This document shows positions 17,051 through 25,194 of a DNA stretch of 64,000 nucleotides, piece by piece. Numbering within the stretch: the first letter of the stretch is position 1; each line of letters opens with the position of its first letter. The stretch lies in contig JAJXWV010000033.1 in NCBI GenBank assembly GCA_021781455.1, positions 62,001 through 126,000 on the forward strand, given 5' to 3'. The DNA is from Acidobacteriota bacterium. Lineage in GTDB: Bacteria > Acidobacteriota > Thermoanaerobaculia > Gp7-AA8. The translations under genes were made by a program, and so were the position numbers. The notes below the pieces were generated by a model. It did not search any database, had not been told where the DNA came from, and saw nothing but the letters and a program-made list of their open reading frames with translations.

Positions 17051-19837
17051 CTACACCTTCGCCACAGCGTTCTTCACCGTTGATGCCAGCTGCTCGAGTC
17101 CGCGATCGACGTCTTCGCCGAGGGCGATGCTGACCACTCGGCGATTGCGGCTGACGAGCGACTGGTAATCGCCGATGGCCTGGGCGCGGACGAGCACGCC
17201 GAATGTGAACTTCTCATTCGGAAGCGGCACGTCGCGCTTCGGGCTGCCGGTCAGCTGCAGGAACACGCCGTTGTCGGCGCCACCCTTGTGCAGCTGGCCG
17301 GTCGAGTGGAGGAAGCGCGGCCCGTAGCCGGTCGTCGTGGCGACGTGCAGCTCGCGCGCGATCGTCTCGCGAATCCTGGCGATGGCCTTGTCGCGTTCGA
17401 TCGTCTGTCCGAAATACTCGGTCAGCGCGACGTAGTCTCCCGCCTTGACCTTCGCCAGCAGCGCGCCGATCGCCTCCGCGTCGGAGGGCTGGATCTGTGA
17501 ACCGCCCACCGTCATCCTGCCGGTCGACTTGTATTCCTCGAGCAGCCGCTTCGTGTTGTCTTTCGACTCCTGCACGTTCGGTTGATCGAACGCGTCGATG
17601 CCGAGAAGCGCTCCGGCGACCGCGGTCGCGAATTCCCAGAGATAGAAGATCTCGCCGAGGTCGAGCGGATCCTGGAGGACGATGTCGACCACCGGGTGGC
17701 CGGCGTCGGTCAGCTCGCGCAGGCGCTGCGTCTGGTCGCTGCCGCGCATCCGCACGCAGACGAAGGTGCGGTCGTTGGCGTAATCGCTGGCGGCCAGCGG
17801 CGGCTCGCCCGCGATCGGGACGATGCCCTTCCCCTCTTTTCCGGTGCTCTCGGCGATGAGCTGCTCGATCCAGAGACCGAGCGTGTCGAGCGGCGCCGGA
17901 GTGATCAGGGTGAGCTTGTCACGGCCCTGCAGCGCAAGCGTGCCGAGGATGACGCCGAGGAGCGCGGCCGGGTTCTTGGGAATGATCGGCACGTTGGCCA
18001 CGTGTGCGCTGTGGCGCGCGCGGTCGAGCAGCGTGGTGATGTCGACACCCGCCAGCGCCGCCGGGACCATGCCGAAATACGAGAGTGCCGAGTAGCGGCC
18101 GCCGATGTCCGCCATGTTCAGGAAGATGTGGCGGAAATGGTCGCGCTCGGCGTCGCGCACGAGCTGCGTGTCGGGATCGGTGACGGCGACGAAGTTGCGG
18201 CCCGCCTTCTCTCCGAGCTTCGACTTCACGCGATCGTAGAAGTAGCGGTGGAACATCATCGGCTCGGTCGTCGTGCCGGACTTCGAGGCCACGATGAAGA
18301 GCGTGCGTTCGAGATTGAGCCGCGATTCGAGCGCCGAGATCGCTTCCGGAACGGTGGAGTCGAGCACTTCCAGCGCCGGCCAGCCATTCCGTTTTGCGAA
18401 CAGGCGCTTCGTCACCTCCGAACAGAGGCTCGATCCGCCCATCCCCAGCACCACGACGCTGTCGTAGTCCGCGCGGACGCTTTCCGCGAACGCCGTGAGC
18501 TGGCTCGCATAGCTGCACATCTGTTCGGCCACGTCGAGCCAGCCGAGCGCGTTGGTGATGATCTTCTTGTGCGCCTCGTCGTTTTTCCAGACCGTCGGAT
18601 CCTTCGCCCAGATGCGCTCGACGAGCTTCTGTTTCTGGGCTGCAGCCATGGCCTGATCGACGGGTCCCTGCGCGCTGCCGAGGTGCGGCGTGACGCGATC
18701 GGCGAGGCCGAGCACGGCGTCATCGCGACGCGCTTCGATCGTCGACATCAGCGAGGCGAACGACTCGTCGAACGAGCTGACGCCGTCTGCGGTCAGCCTG
18801 GTCGTGATGTCCTCGAGGCTGAACCCGAACGCTGCGAACTTGCGCAGAACCTCGCGGGCTTCGTCGAGGTTCGACTCCAGCGTCGGCTGTACCTTGCCGT
18901 GCTCCCTGAAAGCGACGAACGTCGCCGGCGGAATCGTGTTCACCGTATCCGCACCGATCAGCGCCTCGATGTAGAGCACATCGCTGTACTTCGGGTTCTT
19001 GGTGCCGGTCGATGCCCAGAGCGGCCGCTGCACGCGCGCGCCCTGATCGCGAAGCTTGAGGAAACGCGGGCTGCCGAAGACCTTCTTGAACTCCTGGTAG
19101 GCCAGCTTGGCGTTGCTGATCGCCACTTTGCCGAGGAGGCTTTCCAGCTCCCGCTTCTTGCCCTCATCGGTGGTCTGTTTGATGCGCGCCTCGATCTGCT
19201 TGTCGGCCTGGGTGTCGATGCGGCTGACGAAGAAGCTCGCCACCGAGGCGATGTCGCCGATGGGAAGCTTCTTCTCCAGGCGCCGCTCCAGGCCGCGGAG
19301 GTAAGCCTCCATGACCTGCTTGTAGACCTCGTTCGAGAAGATGAGCGTGATGTTGATGTTCAGGCCGTTGGCGATGGACTCCTCGATCGCCGGAATGCCC
19401 TCGGGCGTGGCCGGGATCTTCACCATCACGTTCCGGCGATCGAGCGCTTCGAACCACCGCCGTGCCTCGGCAATCGTTCGTGCGGTGTCGCGCGCCAGAA
19501 GCGGCGAGACCTCGATGCTGACGAATCCGTCGTCGCCTTTCGTCTTTTCGTAGACCGGCCGGAAGGTATCCGCGGCGTTGCCGATGTCTTCGAGAACGAG
19601 AGCGTCGTAGATCTCGTCGCGTGACTTGTTCTGCGCGGCCAGCCCGCGCAGCTGCGCGTCATAGTCGTCGCTGCCGGCGATGGCCTTGTCGAAGATGGTG
19701 GGGTTGGAGGTCAGGCCGCGCAACGCGTCCTGCTCGATCATCTGGCGTAGCTTGCCGGTGGTGATGAGCTTTCGCTCCATCTGGTCATACCAGACGCTCT
19801 GGCCCAGTTTGGTGAGCTCGACTAAGGGATTGGTCAT
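17051..19837 (-). CDS. bifunctional transaldolase / glucose-6-phosphate isomerase
   Basis: This 928-residue fusion has an N-terminal transaldolase (about 1-370; GLTSNPTIFDKA, the Schiff-base lysine region VMVKIPATPEGI, and ISVASFF-like strands). The C-terminal part is a phosphoglucose isomerase (about 375-928; VVLGMGGSSLCSE, ASKSGTTTEP, GGRYSALSYFG). Transaldolase interconverts sedoheptulose-7-P, glyceraldehyde-3-P, erythrose-4-P and fructose-6-P; the isomerase converts fructose-6-P to glucose-6-P. Fusion therefore channels the shared product fructose-6-P. The same fusion is known from several bacterial phyla, Acidobacteriota among them as far as I recall. A GGAGG lies 5 nt before the ATG. 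gnd follows downstream, so both ends of the pentose phosphate cycle are encoded together. Confidence 0.95.
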   Translation of the reverse strand: MTNPLVELTKLGQSVWYDQMERKLITTGKLRQMIEQDALRGLTSNPTIFDKAIAGSDDYDAQLRGLAAQNKSRDEIYDALVLEDIGNAADTFRPVYEKTKGDDGFVSIEVSPLLARDTARTIAEARRWFEALDRRNVMVKIPATPEGIPAIEESIANGLNINITLIFSNEVYKQVMEAYLRGLERRLEKKLPIGDIASVASFFVSRIDTQADKQIEARIKQTTDEGKKRELESLLGKVAISNAKLAYQEFKKVFGSPRFLKLRDQGARVQRPLWASTGTKNPKYSDVLYIEALIGADTVNTIPPATFVAFREHGKVQPTLESNLDEAREVLRKFAAFGFSLEDITTRLTADGVSSFDESFASLMSTIEARRDDAVLGLADRVTPHLGSAQGPVDQAMAAAQKQKLVERIWAKDPTVWKNDEAHKKIITNALGWLDVAEQMCSYASQLTAFAESVRADYDSVVVLGMGGSSLCSEVTKRLFAKRNGWPALEVLDSTVPEAISALESRLNLERTLFIVASKSGTTTEPMMFHRYFYDRVKSKLGEKAGRNFVAVTDPDTQLVRDAERDHFRHIFLNMADIGGRYSALSYFGMVPAALAGVDITTLLDRARHSAHVANVPIIPKNPAALLGVILGTLALQGRDKLTLITPAPLDTLGLWIEQLIAESTGKEGKGIVPIAGEPPLAASDYANDRTFVCVRMRGSDQTQRLRELTDAGHPVVDIVLQDPLDLGEIFYLWEFATAVAGALLGIDAFDQPNVQESKDNTKRLLEEYKSTGRMTVGGSQIQPSDAEAIGALLAKVKAGDYVALTEYFGQTIERDKAIARIRETIARELHVATTTGYGPRFLHSTGQLHKGGADNGVFLQLTGSPKRDVPLPNEKFTFGVLVRAQAIGDYQSLVSRNRRVVSIALGEDVDRGLEQLASTVKNAVAKV

Positions 19838-19981
19838 GTAGGCCTCCGTTTCGACGGAGCAGCGGCATGGACCGCGATGTACTCACCGGTCATGCTCCGA
19901 TGCCCCATGCGGGAAGAGGTAAGCATATCGTTCGCCTGAGGGGCCAGCTAGAGGGCGGGAGTAAAATGACGGCGGGTCCGG
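19838..19981. other. divergent promoter region between tal-pgi and a TPR gene
   Basis: This 144-bp gap must hold promoters for both directions. It contains the tal-pgi ribosome-binding site GGAGG on the minus strand. No convincing -35/-10 pairs or operator palindromes were found by eye. Confidence 0.4.
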
Positions 19982-20527
19982 ATGTCTGAACAAGTTGATA
20001 CCGATGACGTGAGCCACATGCTGGCTCTGGGCCTCGCCGCCACCGAACGCGGAGAGTACGAAGCGGGTCTGCAGCTCCTCGGTCGCGTCTACCAGCTGAC
20101 CACTCCGGAGAAGCTGCCTCAGGGCCTGTCGAGCTACGGGCTCTGCCTGGCGAAGGTTTCGGGGAAGAACCGGGCCGGAGCCGAGCTCTGCGAGCAGGCC
20201 ATCAAGCTCCAGTTCTACGAGGGGCGGCACCGGGCGAATCTGGTTCGGGTCTATATCGCCGCGAAAAACCGCCGCAAGGCGGTCCAGGTCCTCGAAGACG
20301 GCCTCAAGAAGACGCGCAACGACGTGGCACTGGTGAGGGTCCGCAATGAGATCGGCTACCGAACGACGCCGTACTTCCGCTTCTTGCGGCGCAATCACCC
20401 GCTCAACAAGCTCTACAGCCGTTCGGCACAGCGGTTCAGGAGCAAGGGCCCGAAGATCCTCCTGATCGGAACCGGCCTGCTCTATCTCGCAGCGCTGGTC
20501 ATGCTGTTTTTCACGATCCTCGACTAG
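19982..20527 (+). CDS. TPR-like protein with C-terminal membrane anchor
   Basis: This 181-residue protein has about three TPR-like helical pairs (residues 10-125, for example LGLAATERGEYEAGLQLLGR). A basic linker (RFLRRNHPLNK) and one C-terminal transmembrane helix (about 158-180, LLIGTGLLYLAALVMLFF) follow, which makes it a tail-anchored inner-membrane protein facing the cytoplasm. There is no enzymatic motif. TPRs usually mediate protein contacts, and no partner is suggested by the neighbours. It ends 7 bp from the convergent pseudopilin gene. Confidence 0.8.
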   Translation: MSEQVDTDDVSHMLALGLAATERGEYEAGLQLLGRVYQLTTPEKLPQGLSSYGLCLAKVSGKNRAGAELCEQAIKLQFYEGRHRANLVRVYIAAKNRRKAVQVLEDGLKKTRNDVALVRVRNEIGYRTTPYFRFLRRNHPLNKLYSRSAQRFRSKGPKILLIGTGLLYLAALVMLFFTILD

Positions 20528-20534
20528 GGGCGGG

Positions 20535-21053
20535 TCACTTCACCTGCACGCCGGCCGGGTAGGAGATGAAGACACCGTTGGCGTAGATGATGTCGCAATC
20601 GAACCGCGTCGTCGTCCCAATGGTGTACTTCTTCTTCTTGCCGCCGTCGAGCTTTCCGTTGCGGCCGGGAGAGCGAATCGCATACTGCGTTGCGGTGCCG
20701 GGGGCCTGTTTATCGATCGCAAAATCGAAAGGGTGTCCCCAGGCATCGCGACGGGGGAGCGCGCGCAGGTAAGTCGGCACGAGCAGCGTCTCGACTTTCG
20801 GCGCGGCCAGCGCGACCGACGGCATTTGGAACTTCGCTCCGGCCGCGTTGTAGGCGCGGTAGTCCGCGGCGCGCGCTTCCCAGGCCGAGGCGATCTCGCG
20901 CATGTTCGCCATCGTCTGAGCCTGCTTGGCGCGATTGAGTGAATTGAGCCACATCGGGACACCGATCGCGATGAGAAGGCCGAGGATGGCCACGACGATC
21001 AGCGTCTCCATGAGCGTAAAGCCATGGAATCGAGCGTTCGTGCTGCGACGCAT
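20535..21053 (-). CDS. type II secretion/type IV pilin-like pseudopilin (GspG-like)
   Basis: This 172-residue protein has a class III signal peptide: a short basic leader, then G|FTLMETLIVVAILGLL with Gly at -1 and Glu at +5, cleaved and N-methylated by prepilin peptidase. The C-terminal domain has the WGHPFDFAIDKQ...YAIRSPGRNGKLDGG segment, close to the GspG calcium-binding region (DPWGxPY...SxGxDG) but with W-G-H-P. No other pilus or secretion gene is nearby, so it is an orphan pseudopilin. The start at ATG 21053 gives a 12-residue leader. Confidence 0.9.
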   Translation of the reverse strand: MRRSTNARFHGFTLMETLIVVAILGLLIAIGVPMWLNSLNRAKQAQTMANMREIASAWEARAADYRAYNAAGAKFQMPSVALAAPKVETLLVPTYLRALPRRDAWGHPFDFAIDKQAPGTATQYAIRSPGRNGKLDGGKKKKYTIGTTTRFDCDIIYANGVFISYPAGVQVK

Positions 21054-21178
21054 AGACTCTCTCCGGTTTTCGGGACCCGGAAGGATTTTATCAGCACTCG
21101 CGCCTCAGTCGGCACGGCGTGCAGCTCGGACCAAGTCTGGCGCAGACGCGAGTGGCTGTGCCACACGGAGCCTACCCC

Positions 21179-21866
21179 CTACACGCCACCCGCTACCCGC
21201 TTCATCCACTGCACACAGCGTTCGAGCTCATCGTGCATGCGCTCGGGATCGAGATGAACCGGACGGCCGTGACCCGGAAGGACCCACGAGAAGCGGTAGT
21301 CGAGCAGTCGCGACATCGACTCCGCCTGCTCCGGCCACGAGTACCAGCAGGCATCACGAAATGCATACAGCCGTTCCCGCGGCTCATTCCACGCCAGATG
21401 ATCGCCGCTGAAGAGAAACTCGCTGCGATAGAGGTAGACGGCATGCCCGCGCGTGTGTCCCGGCGTCGGGATCATGAGCAGGTCGCGATCGATCTCGATC
21501 GGATCGTGTCCCGCAGGCTGACGCTCGACGGCCGCGGTTCGAGAGCGCACATCATTGCGGTGCAGCACTCGCTCACAACCGAAATGCGCGGCAAATTTCT
21601 CGTGGTCGGCGACGTCATCCTGGTGCGTCAGCAGCATGCGCCGCACTCCGCCCATGGCCTCCATGTTCTTGACGAGCGGCTTCGCGAAGCGCGGCGAATC
21701 GACGAGCACGTTACTGCTGCCGCGCCGGATGAAGTAGCTGAACGCGCCGAACGAATGTTCCGACGTGTACCCGCAGCGGTAGACGTCACCGTCAGTCGAT
21801 GCAGGTCGAGTCGACGAAGAAGTCGCCGTCGACGTTGCCCGCCAGGCGGAGAGCGAGTCGCGCCAT
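21179..21866 (-). pseudogene. MBL-fold metallohydrolase gene with a broken N-terminal ferredoxin-like part
   Basis: From about 21793 down to 21179 the minus strand encodes an intact metallo-beta-lactamase fold: LTHQDDVADH (HxxDxxDH metal motif), PTPGHTRGH, FSGDH and LPGHG, preceded by CGYTSEHSFGAFSYFI. The natural N-terminus (MARLALRLAGNVDGDFFVDSTCID, starting at 21866) is in a different frame and hits TGA at 21792-21794. In the homologues I remember, the VDSTCID segment starts a small CxxC-type ferredoxin domain of about 50 residues that precedes this hydrolase. Here the CxxC core is absent and the frames do not join. A non-triplet deletion is the simplest reading. The hydrolase could still be made only from an unrecognised start. 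The divergent B12-type regulator is the probable neighbour in control. Confidence 0.75.
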
Positions 21867-22003
21867 GCGGAGGTGCAAACGGGGTGGGTCGAGCGAGGAT
21901 TTCTCGTTGCGGCGTAGCGGCGGGCGCGAAGCGTCCTGAGCCGTGGTCGATTCGCTCGGCCAAACGGATCGCAAGCATTCGGTTGCGATACGATAGGCGG
22001 GCG

Positions 22004-22864
22004 ATGTCGGCCGAAATCGTCCGTCCCCGGGCCGGGCATCTCTGGACCAGTGCCGAGGTGGCACGAGCCTTCCGCGTCGGGGTCTCCAGCATCAAACGAT
22101 GGACCGACGAGGGTGAGCTGGAAGCCGTTCGCACGCCCGGACGGCATCGCCGGTACACCCTTCCGGCGCTCTACCGATTCGCCAGCATCCGCAGCCTCAC
22201 CACCGAGCTTCTTCCGCTGCTCGATCAGACGGAGCTGTTCGAGGAAATCCCGCCGCCTGCGGACACGACTCTGTTCGACGCCCTCGTCAACGGAGACGCA
22301 GACGCGGTGCGCAGCCTGGTCGTGCCTCACGTCGACACGCTCGTGCAAAAGGCGGCCTTTCTCGATCGTGTGGTCGGCGATTCGCTGCGCGAGATCGGCG
22401 CGCGCTGGGAGCGCGGCACCCTCGGCGTCGACGAAGAGCACCGCGCTTCGAATCTGGTCGCGGAGGCGCTCGACAGGCTCCGCCCGCGCAGCACGCGCGG
22501 CGGAAAGATCGCCCTTCTGGCCTGTCCGCCCGGCGAGGGGCACGACCTGCCGCTGCGCCTGGTGCGGCTGGTCTTCGAGTGGAGCGGATGGCGAACCGAG
22601 CTCAGTGGAGCACAGCTGCCGTGGGCTTCGGCGAAAGCGGCCGTCGAGCGCGTCACCCCCGCCATCCTGGCCTTCAGCGCGCGCTCGAGCGAGCCCTTCC
22701 ACTCGGCGGATTTCGAGCAGCTTGTCCAGGAGTGCCGCGACCGGCGCATCACCGTCATCACCGGCGGTGAGTGGGCGCGCGGCGGCACCGGGGGCGACAA
22801 AGGCTACTTCCGGTTCCGGACGCTGCGGGGATTCGAGAAGTGGTTGCGCTCCTACCAGTCCTGA
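22004..22864 (+). CDS. MerR-type regulator with cobalamin-binding domain (CarH-like)
   Basis: This 286-residue protein has an N-terminal MerR/excisionase-type winged helix (about 10-60; TSAEVARAFRVGVSSIKRWTDEG with a TPGRHRRY wing). A four-helix cap follows (about 80-165, with WERGTLGVDEEHRASN), then a Rossmann B12-binding domain (about 170-285). GEGHDLPLRL matches the cobalamin-binding D/ExHxxG-like loop with its lower-ligand His, as in CarH/LitR. CarH binds adenosylcobalamin and releases DNA on illumination. Whether this one senses light cannot be told, and the upper-ligand residues should be checked. The stop TGA lies in the first heptamer of a repeat array. It is divergent from the broken hydrolase gene, whose promoter it may control. 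Confidence 0.87.
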   Translation: MSAEIVRPRAGHLWTSAEVARAFRVGVSSIKRWTDEGELEAVRTPGRHRRYTLPALYRFASIRSLTTELLPLLDQTELFEEIPPPADTTLFDALVNGDADAVRSLVVPHVDTLVQKAAFLDRVVGDSLREIGARWERGTLGVDEEHRASNLVAEALDRLRPRSTRGGKIALLACPPGEGHDLPLRLVRLVFEWSGWRTELSGAQLPWASAKAAVERVTPAILAFSARSSEPFHSADFEQLVQECRDRRITVITGGEWARGGTGGDKGYFRFRTLRGFEKWLRSYQS

Positions 22865-22920
22865 GTGCTGAGTCCTGAGGGGCCTCGGCACGCGCAGCGC
22901 TCAGGACTCAGGACTCAGGA
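22859..22920. repeat. heptanucleotide inverted array, family 2, copy 2
   Basis: The left arm is TCCTGAG, TGCTGAG, TCCTGAG (22859-22879). After a 20-nt GC-rich spacer the right arm is CTCAGGA x3 (22900-22920). The first unit contains the stop codon of the MerR-type regulator. It separates that gene from ffh. Confidence 0.96.
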
Positions 22921-22961
22921 CTGGATTATTCTCTCCGCCCACTCGTTTTAGGACCTGCGAC

Positions 22962-24302
22962 ATGTTCGACAACCTTCAAGACAAGATGGACCGGGTCTTC
23001 AAGACCCTGCGCGGTGAAGCCAGTCTCAATGAATGGCACATCGACAACGCGCTGAAAGAAATTCGCGTCGCCCTGCTCGAGGCCGACGTCAATTTCAAGG
23101 TCGTCAAGGAATTCACGACCCGGGTTCGCGAGAAGGCGGTCGGCGAAAACGTGCTGACGGCGTTTTCACCGGCACAGCAGGTCACCAAGATCGTCCGCGA
23201 CGAGCTGCAGACGCTGCTCGGCGGCAACGAGGTTGGCCTGGCGCTCGTCGGCAGTCCCGCGGTGATCATGATGGCGGGGCTGCAGGGGTCCGGCAAGACG
23301 ACCACCTCCGGCAAGCTCGCCCTGCATCTGAAGAACCGCGGCAAGCGGCCGCTGCTCGTCCCCTGCGACGTCTACCGACCCGCGGCCATCGAGCAGCTGC
23401 GCATCGTGGCCAGCAACGTCAAAGTGCCGTTTTTCGAGATCGGCGACAACCGCGATCCGATCGACATCGCGCGCAAGGCGGTCGCCGACGCACGAACGCT
23501 CCTCCACGACGTCGTCATCCTCGACACCGCCGGCCGTCTGCACATCGACGACGACCTGATGAAAGAGCTCGACACGATCAAGCGCGAGACCCGGCCCAGC
23601 GAGATCCTCTTCGTGGCCGACTCCATGACCGGCCAGGACGCCGTCAAGTCCGCCAAAGAGTTCGACGACCGCCTCGGTGTCACCGGGATCGTGCTGACGA
23701 AGCTCGACGGTGATGCCCGCGGCGGTGCTGCTCTTTCCATCAAGTCGGTGGTCAATCGTCCCATCAAGCTCGTCGGCATCGGCGAGAAATACGTCGATCT
23801 CGACGTCTTCCATCCCGACCGCATGGCCTCGCGCATCCTGGGCATGGGCGACGTCCTTTCGCTCATCGAGAAGGTCGAGACCGAGATCGACAAGAAGGAA
23901 GCCGAGCGGCTGGCCCATCGCGTCAGCAAGGACAAGTTCACCCTCGAGGACCTGCGCGCCCAGCTGCAGCAGGTCAAGAAGATGGGACCGATGTCCCAGA
24001 TCGTGAAGATGCTGCCGGGGGCGAACAAGATCGACGAGAGCGACATCGACGAGAAGGCCATCGTGCGCATGCAGGCCATCCTCGACTCCATGACCAGGAA
24101 GGAACGCGACTTCCCCCAGATCATCGACGGCAAGCGCAAGAAGCGCATCGCCAAAGGCTCGGGCACGACGGTGCAGGAGATCAATCGCCTGCTGAAGCAG
24201 TACCTGGCGATGCGAAAAATGATGCGCACGTTTTCGAAGGGCTTCGGCGCGCGGCGCTTCGGCAAGATGATGAAGGGACTGCCGCCGGAACTGCTGGGGT
24301 GA
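22962..24302 (+). CDS. ffh: signal recognition particle protein (SRP54 homologue)
   Basis: Ffh is the GTPase that, with 4.5S RNA, delivers nascent membrane proteins to FtsY and the translocon. The 446-residue chain has the N domain (1-90), the G domain (GLQGSGKTTTSGKLA at about 106-120, DTAGR, TKLDGDARGG) and the methionine-rich M domain (about 320-446; ends KMMKGLPPELLG). Length and order are standard. It heads the conserved cluster ffh, rpsP, khpA, rimM-trmD, rplS, rnhB, although inverted repeats now separate it from rpsP. No SRP RNA gene was recognised in the window. Confidence 0.98.
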   Translation: MFDNLQDKMDRVFKTLRGEASLNEWHIDNALKEIRVALLEADVNFKVVKEFTTRVREKAVGENVLTAFSPAQQVTKIVRDELQTLLGGNEVGLALVGSPAVIMMAGLQGSGKTTTSGKLALHLKNRGKRPLLVPCDVYRPAAIEQLRIVASNVKVPFFEIGDNRDPIDIARKAVADARTLLHDVVILDTAGRLHIDDDLMKELDTIKRETRPSEILFVADSMTGQDAVKSAKEFDDRLGVTGIVLTKLDGDARGGAALSIKSVVNRPIKLVGIGEKYVDLDVFHPDRMASRILGMGDVLSLIEKVETEIDKKEAERLAHRVSKDKFTLEDLRAQLQQVKKMGPMSQIVKMLPGANKIDESDIDEKAIVRMQAILDSMTRKERDFPQIIDGKRKKRIAKGSGTTVQEINRLLKQYLAMRKMMRTFSKGFGARRFGKMMKGLPPELLG

Positions 24303-24307
24303 GACGG

Positions 24308-24386
24308 GTAGGGACGCGCAGCAGCGCGTCCGCAGCTTCGTGGGGCCCCTCGACGGGGTTGCGGACGCGCTGCTGCGCGTCCCTAC
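24308..24386. repeat. 27-bp perfect inverted repeat, copy 2
   Basis: The arms are identical to those at 11493-11579 (24308-24334 and 24360-24386), with a different 25-nt loop. It lies 5 bp after the ffh stop. Conservation of the arms but not the loop points to a repeat family whose hairpin matters or is maintained by copying. Confidence 0.95.
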
Positions 24387-24430
24387 TCCTATCAGGTAAT
24401 CCACTCCATAACGGAATCTTGCCCATACAG

Positions 24431-24460
24431 TTGCTGTTCGACGGTCGGCTCCGGTAGGAT
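24431..24460 (+). promoter_or_regulatory. candidate sigma70-type promoter for rpsP operon
   Basis: TTGCTG at 24431-24436 and TAGGAT at 24455-24460 are separated by 18 nt and lie 67 nt before the rpsP start, downstream of the ffh hairpin. The match is modest and found only by eye. Confidence 0.3.
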
Positions 24461-24526
24461 TGCCGGCCCGAATTCACGGCCAATGGCTCGAGCCCTGGCC
24501 TTTTCACCACCAAGGAGCTTTATTCA

Positions 24527-24760
24527 ATGCTGAAGATTCGTCTGCGCCGCGGCGGCGCCACACACGCACCGTTTTACCGGATCGTCGTTTCCGACTCTCA
24601 GAAGACGCCCAGCGCGTCGACTGTCGAGCAAATCGGGCATTACGATCCCAAGAAGAAACCCGCTGACGTGAAGATCGATCGTTCACGCGTCGACTTCTGG
24701 GTGAGCAAGGGCGCGCAGCTCTCGCCGACCGTCAAGTCGATCCTCAAGAAGTTGAAGTGA
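24527..24760 (+). CDS. rpsP: 30S ribosomal protein bS16
   Basis: bS16 is a small-subunit assembly protein. The 77-residue sequence shows the family core: MLKIRLRRGGATHAPFYRIVVSDSQ, then IGHYDPKKKP and VDFWVSKGAQLSPTVKSILKK. It is slightly shorter than the usual 80-90 residues at the C-terminus but complete. A strong AAGGAG (24512-24517) lies 9 nt before the ATG. The S16-KhpA-RimM-TrmD-L19 order is conserved across bacteria. Confidence 0.98.
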   Translation: MLKIRLRRGGATHAPFYRIVVSDSQKTPSASTVEQIGHYDPKKKPADVKIDRSRVDFWVSKGAQLSPTVKSILKKLK

Positions 24761-24771
24761 CGCCCGCAGGC

Positions 24772-24876
24772 GTCATCCTGAGGCGAGCATGAGCGAGCCG
24801 AAGGATCTCGTTCCGCTTGCGGAGGATTCCTCGCCGCGCTCGTCGCGCCTGCAGCGCTCCGCCGGCTCGGAATGAC
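24772..24876 (+). repeat. dispersed intergenic repeat, complete form with inverted ends
   Basis: It begins GTCATCCTGAGGCGAGC and ends GCCGGCTCGGAATGACAC, so the termini are imperfect inverted repeats of about 11 bp. The interior contains CTCGCCGCGCT. Partial copies occur at 2757-2848, 14915-14998, 26570-26640 and 48005-48175. It separates rpsP from khpA. Confidence 0.75.
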
Positions 24877-24882
24877 ACGCAG

Positions 24883-25113
24883 ATGAAAGAGCTCATCGAG
24901 TTCCTGGCAAAGAGTCTCGTCGACGACCCCGACGGCGTGCACGTGCACAGCTACGATCGCGATCAGTCGACGGTGATCGAGCTAGAGGTCTCCGAGAGCG
25001 ACCTCGGCAAGGTCATCGGCCGGCAGGGCCGTACTGCACGCGCCATCCGCACCATCCTGGCCGCGGCCGCCCAGAAGAGCCGCCGCCGCTATACGCTCGA
25101 CATCATCGACTGA
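24883..25113 (+). CDS. khpA: KH-domain RNA-binding protein KhpA
   Basis: This 76-residue protein is a single KH domain with the GxxG loop in LGKVIGRQGRTARAIRTIL (about 44-62). It is the YlqC/KhpA family that is nearly always found between rpsP and rimM. KhpA, often with KhpB/Jag, binds RNA and influences translation and cell division in Firmicutes; the role in other phyla is less clear. The ATG at 24883 is used because the sequence before it is the dispersed repeat. The length matches the family. Confidence 0.95.
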   Translation: MKELIEFLAKSLVDDPDGVHVHSYDRDQSTVIELEVSESDLGKVIGRQGRTARAIRTILAAAAQKSRRRYTLDIID

Positions 25114-25120
25114 GATGCGA

Positions 25121-25190
25121 CGGCAGACCACGGACCGCACATCGCGGCCCACGCACGCCCTGCCCTCTGCCCTCTGCGATCTGCGGCTCG
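25121..25190. repeat. degenerate heptanucleotide-type inverted sequence
   Basis: Between khpA and the rimM-trmD fusion, CGGCAGACCACGGACCGCAC is followed after a short GC-rich stretch by TGCCCTC, TGCCCTC, TGCGATC, TGCGGCT. These units resemble family 3 (GCGGTCT) and are partly complementary to the left side. This is a degraded copy at best. Confidence 0.5.
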
Positions 25191-25194
25191 CCTC

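Noticed and set aside
17582-19624. 680-codon plus-strand frame opposite tal-pgi
   Set aside because: Antisense shadow of a clear bifunctional enzyme; low-complexity Arg/Val/Asp composition and no start signal.
21792-21794. TGA in the MBL-fold gene as a selenocysteine codon (STCID-TGA)
   Set aside because: Downstream homology continues in a different frame, not after the TGA in the same frame, so recoding does not explain it; a deletion does.
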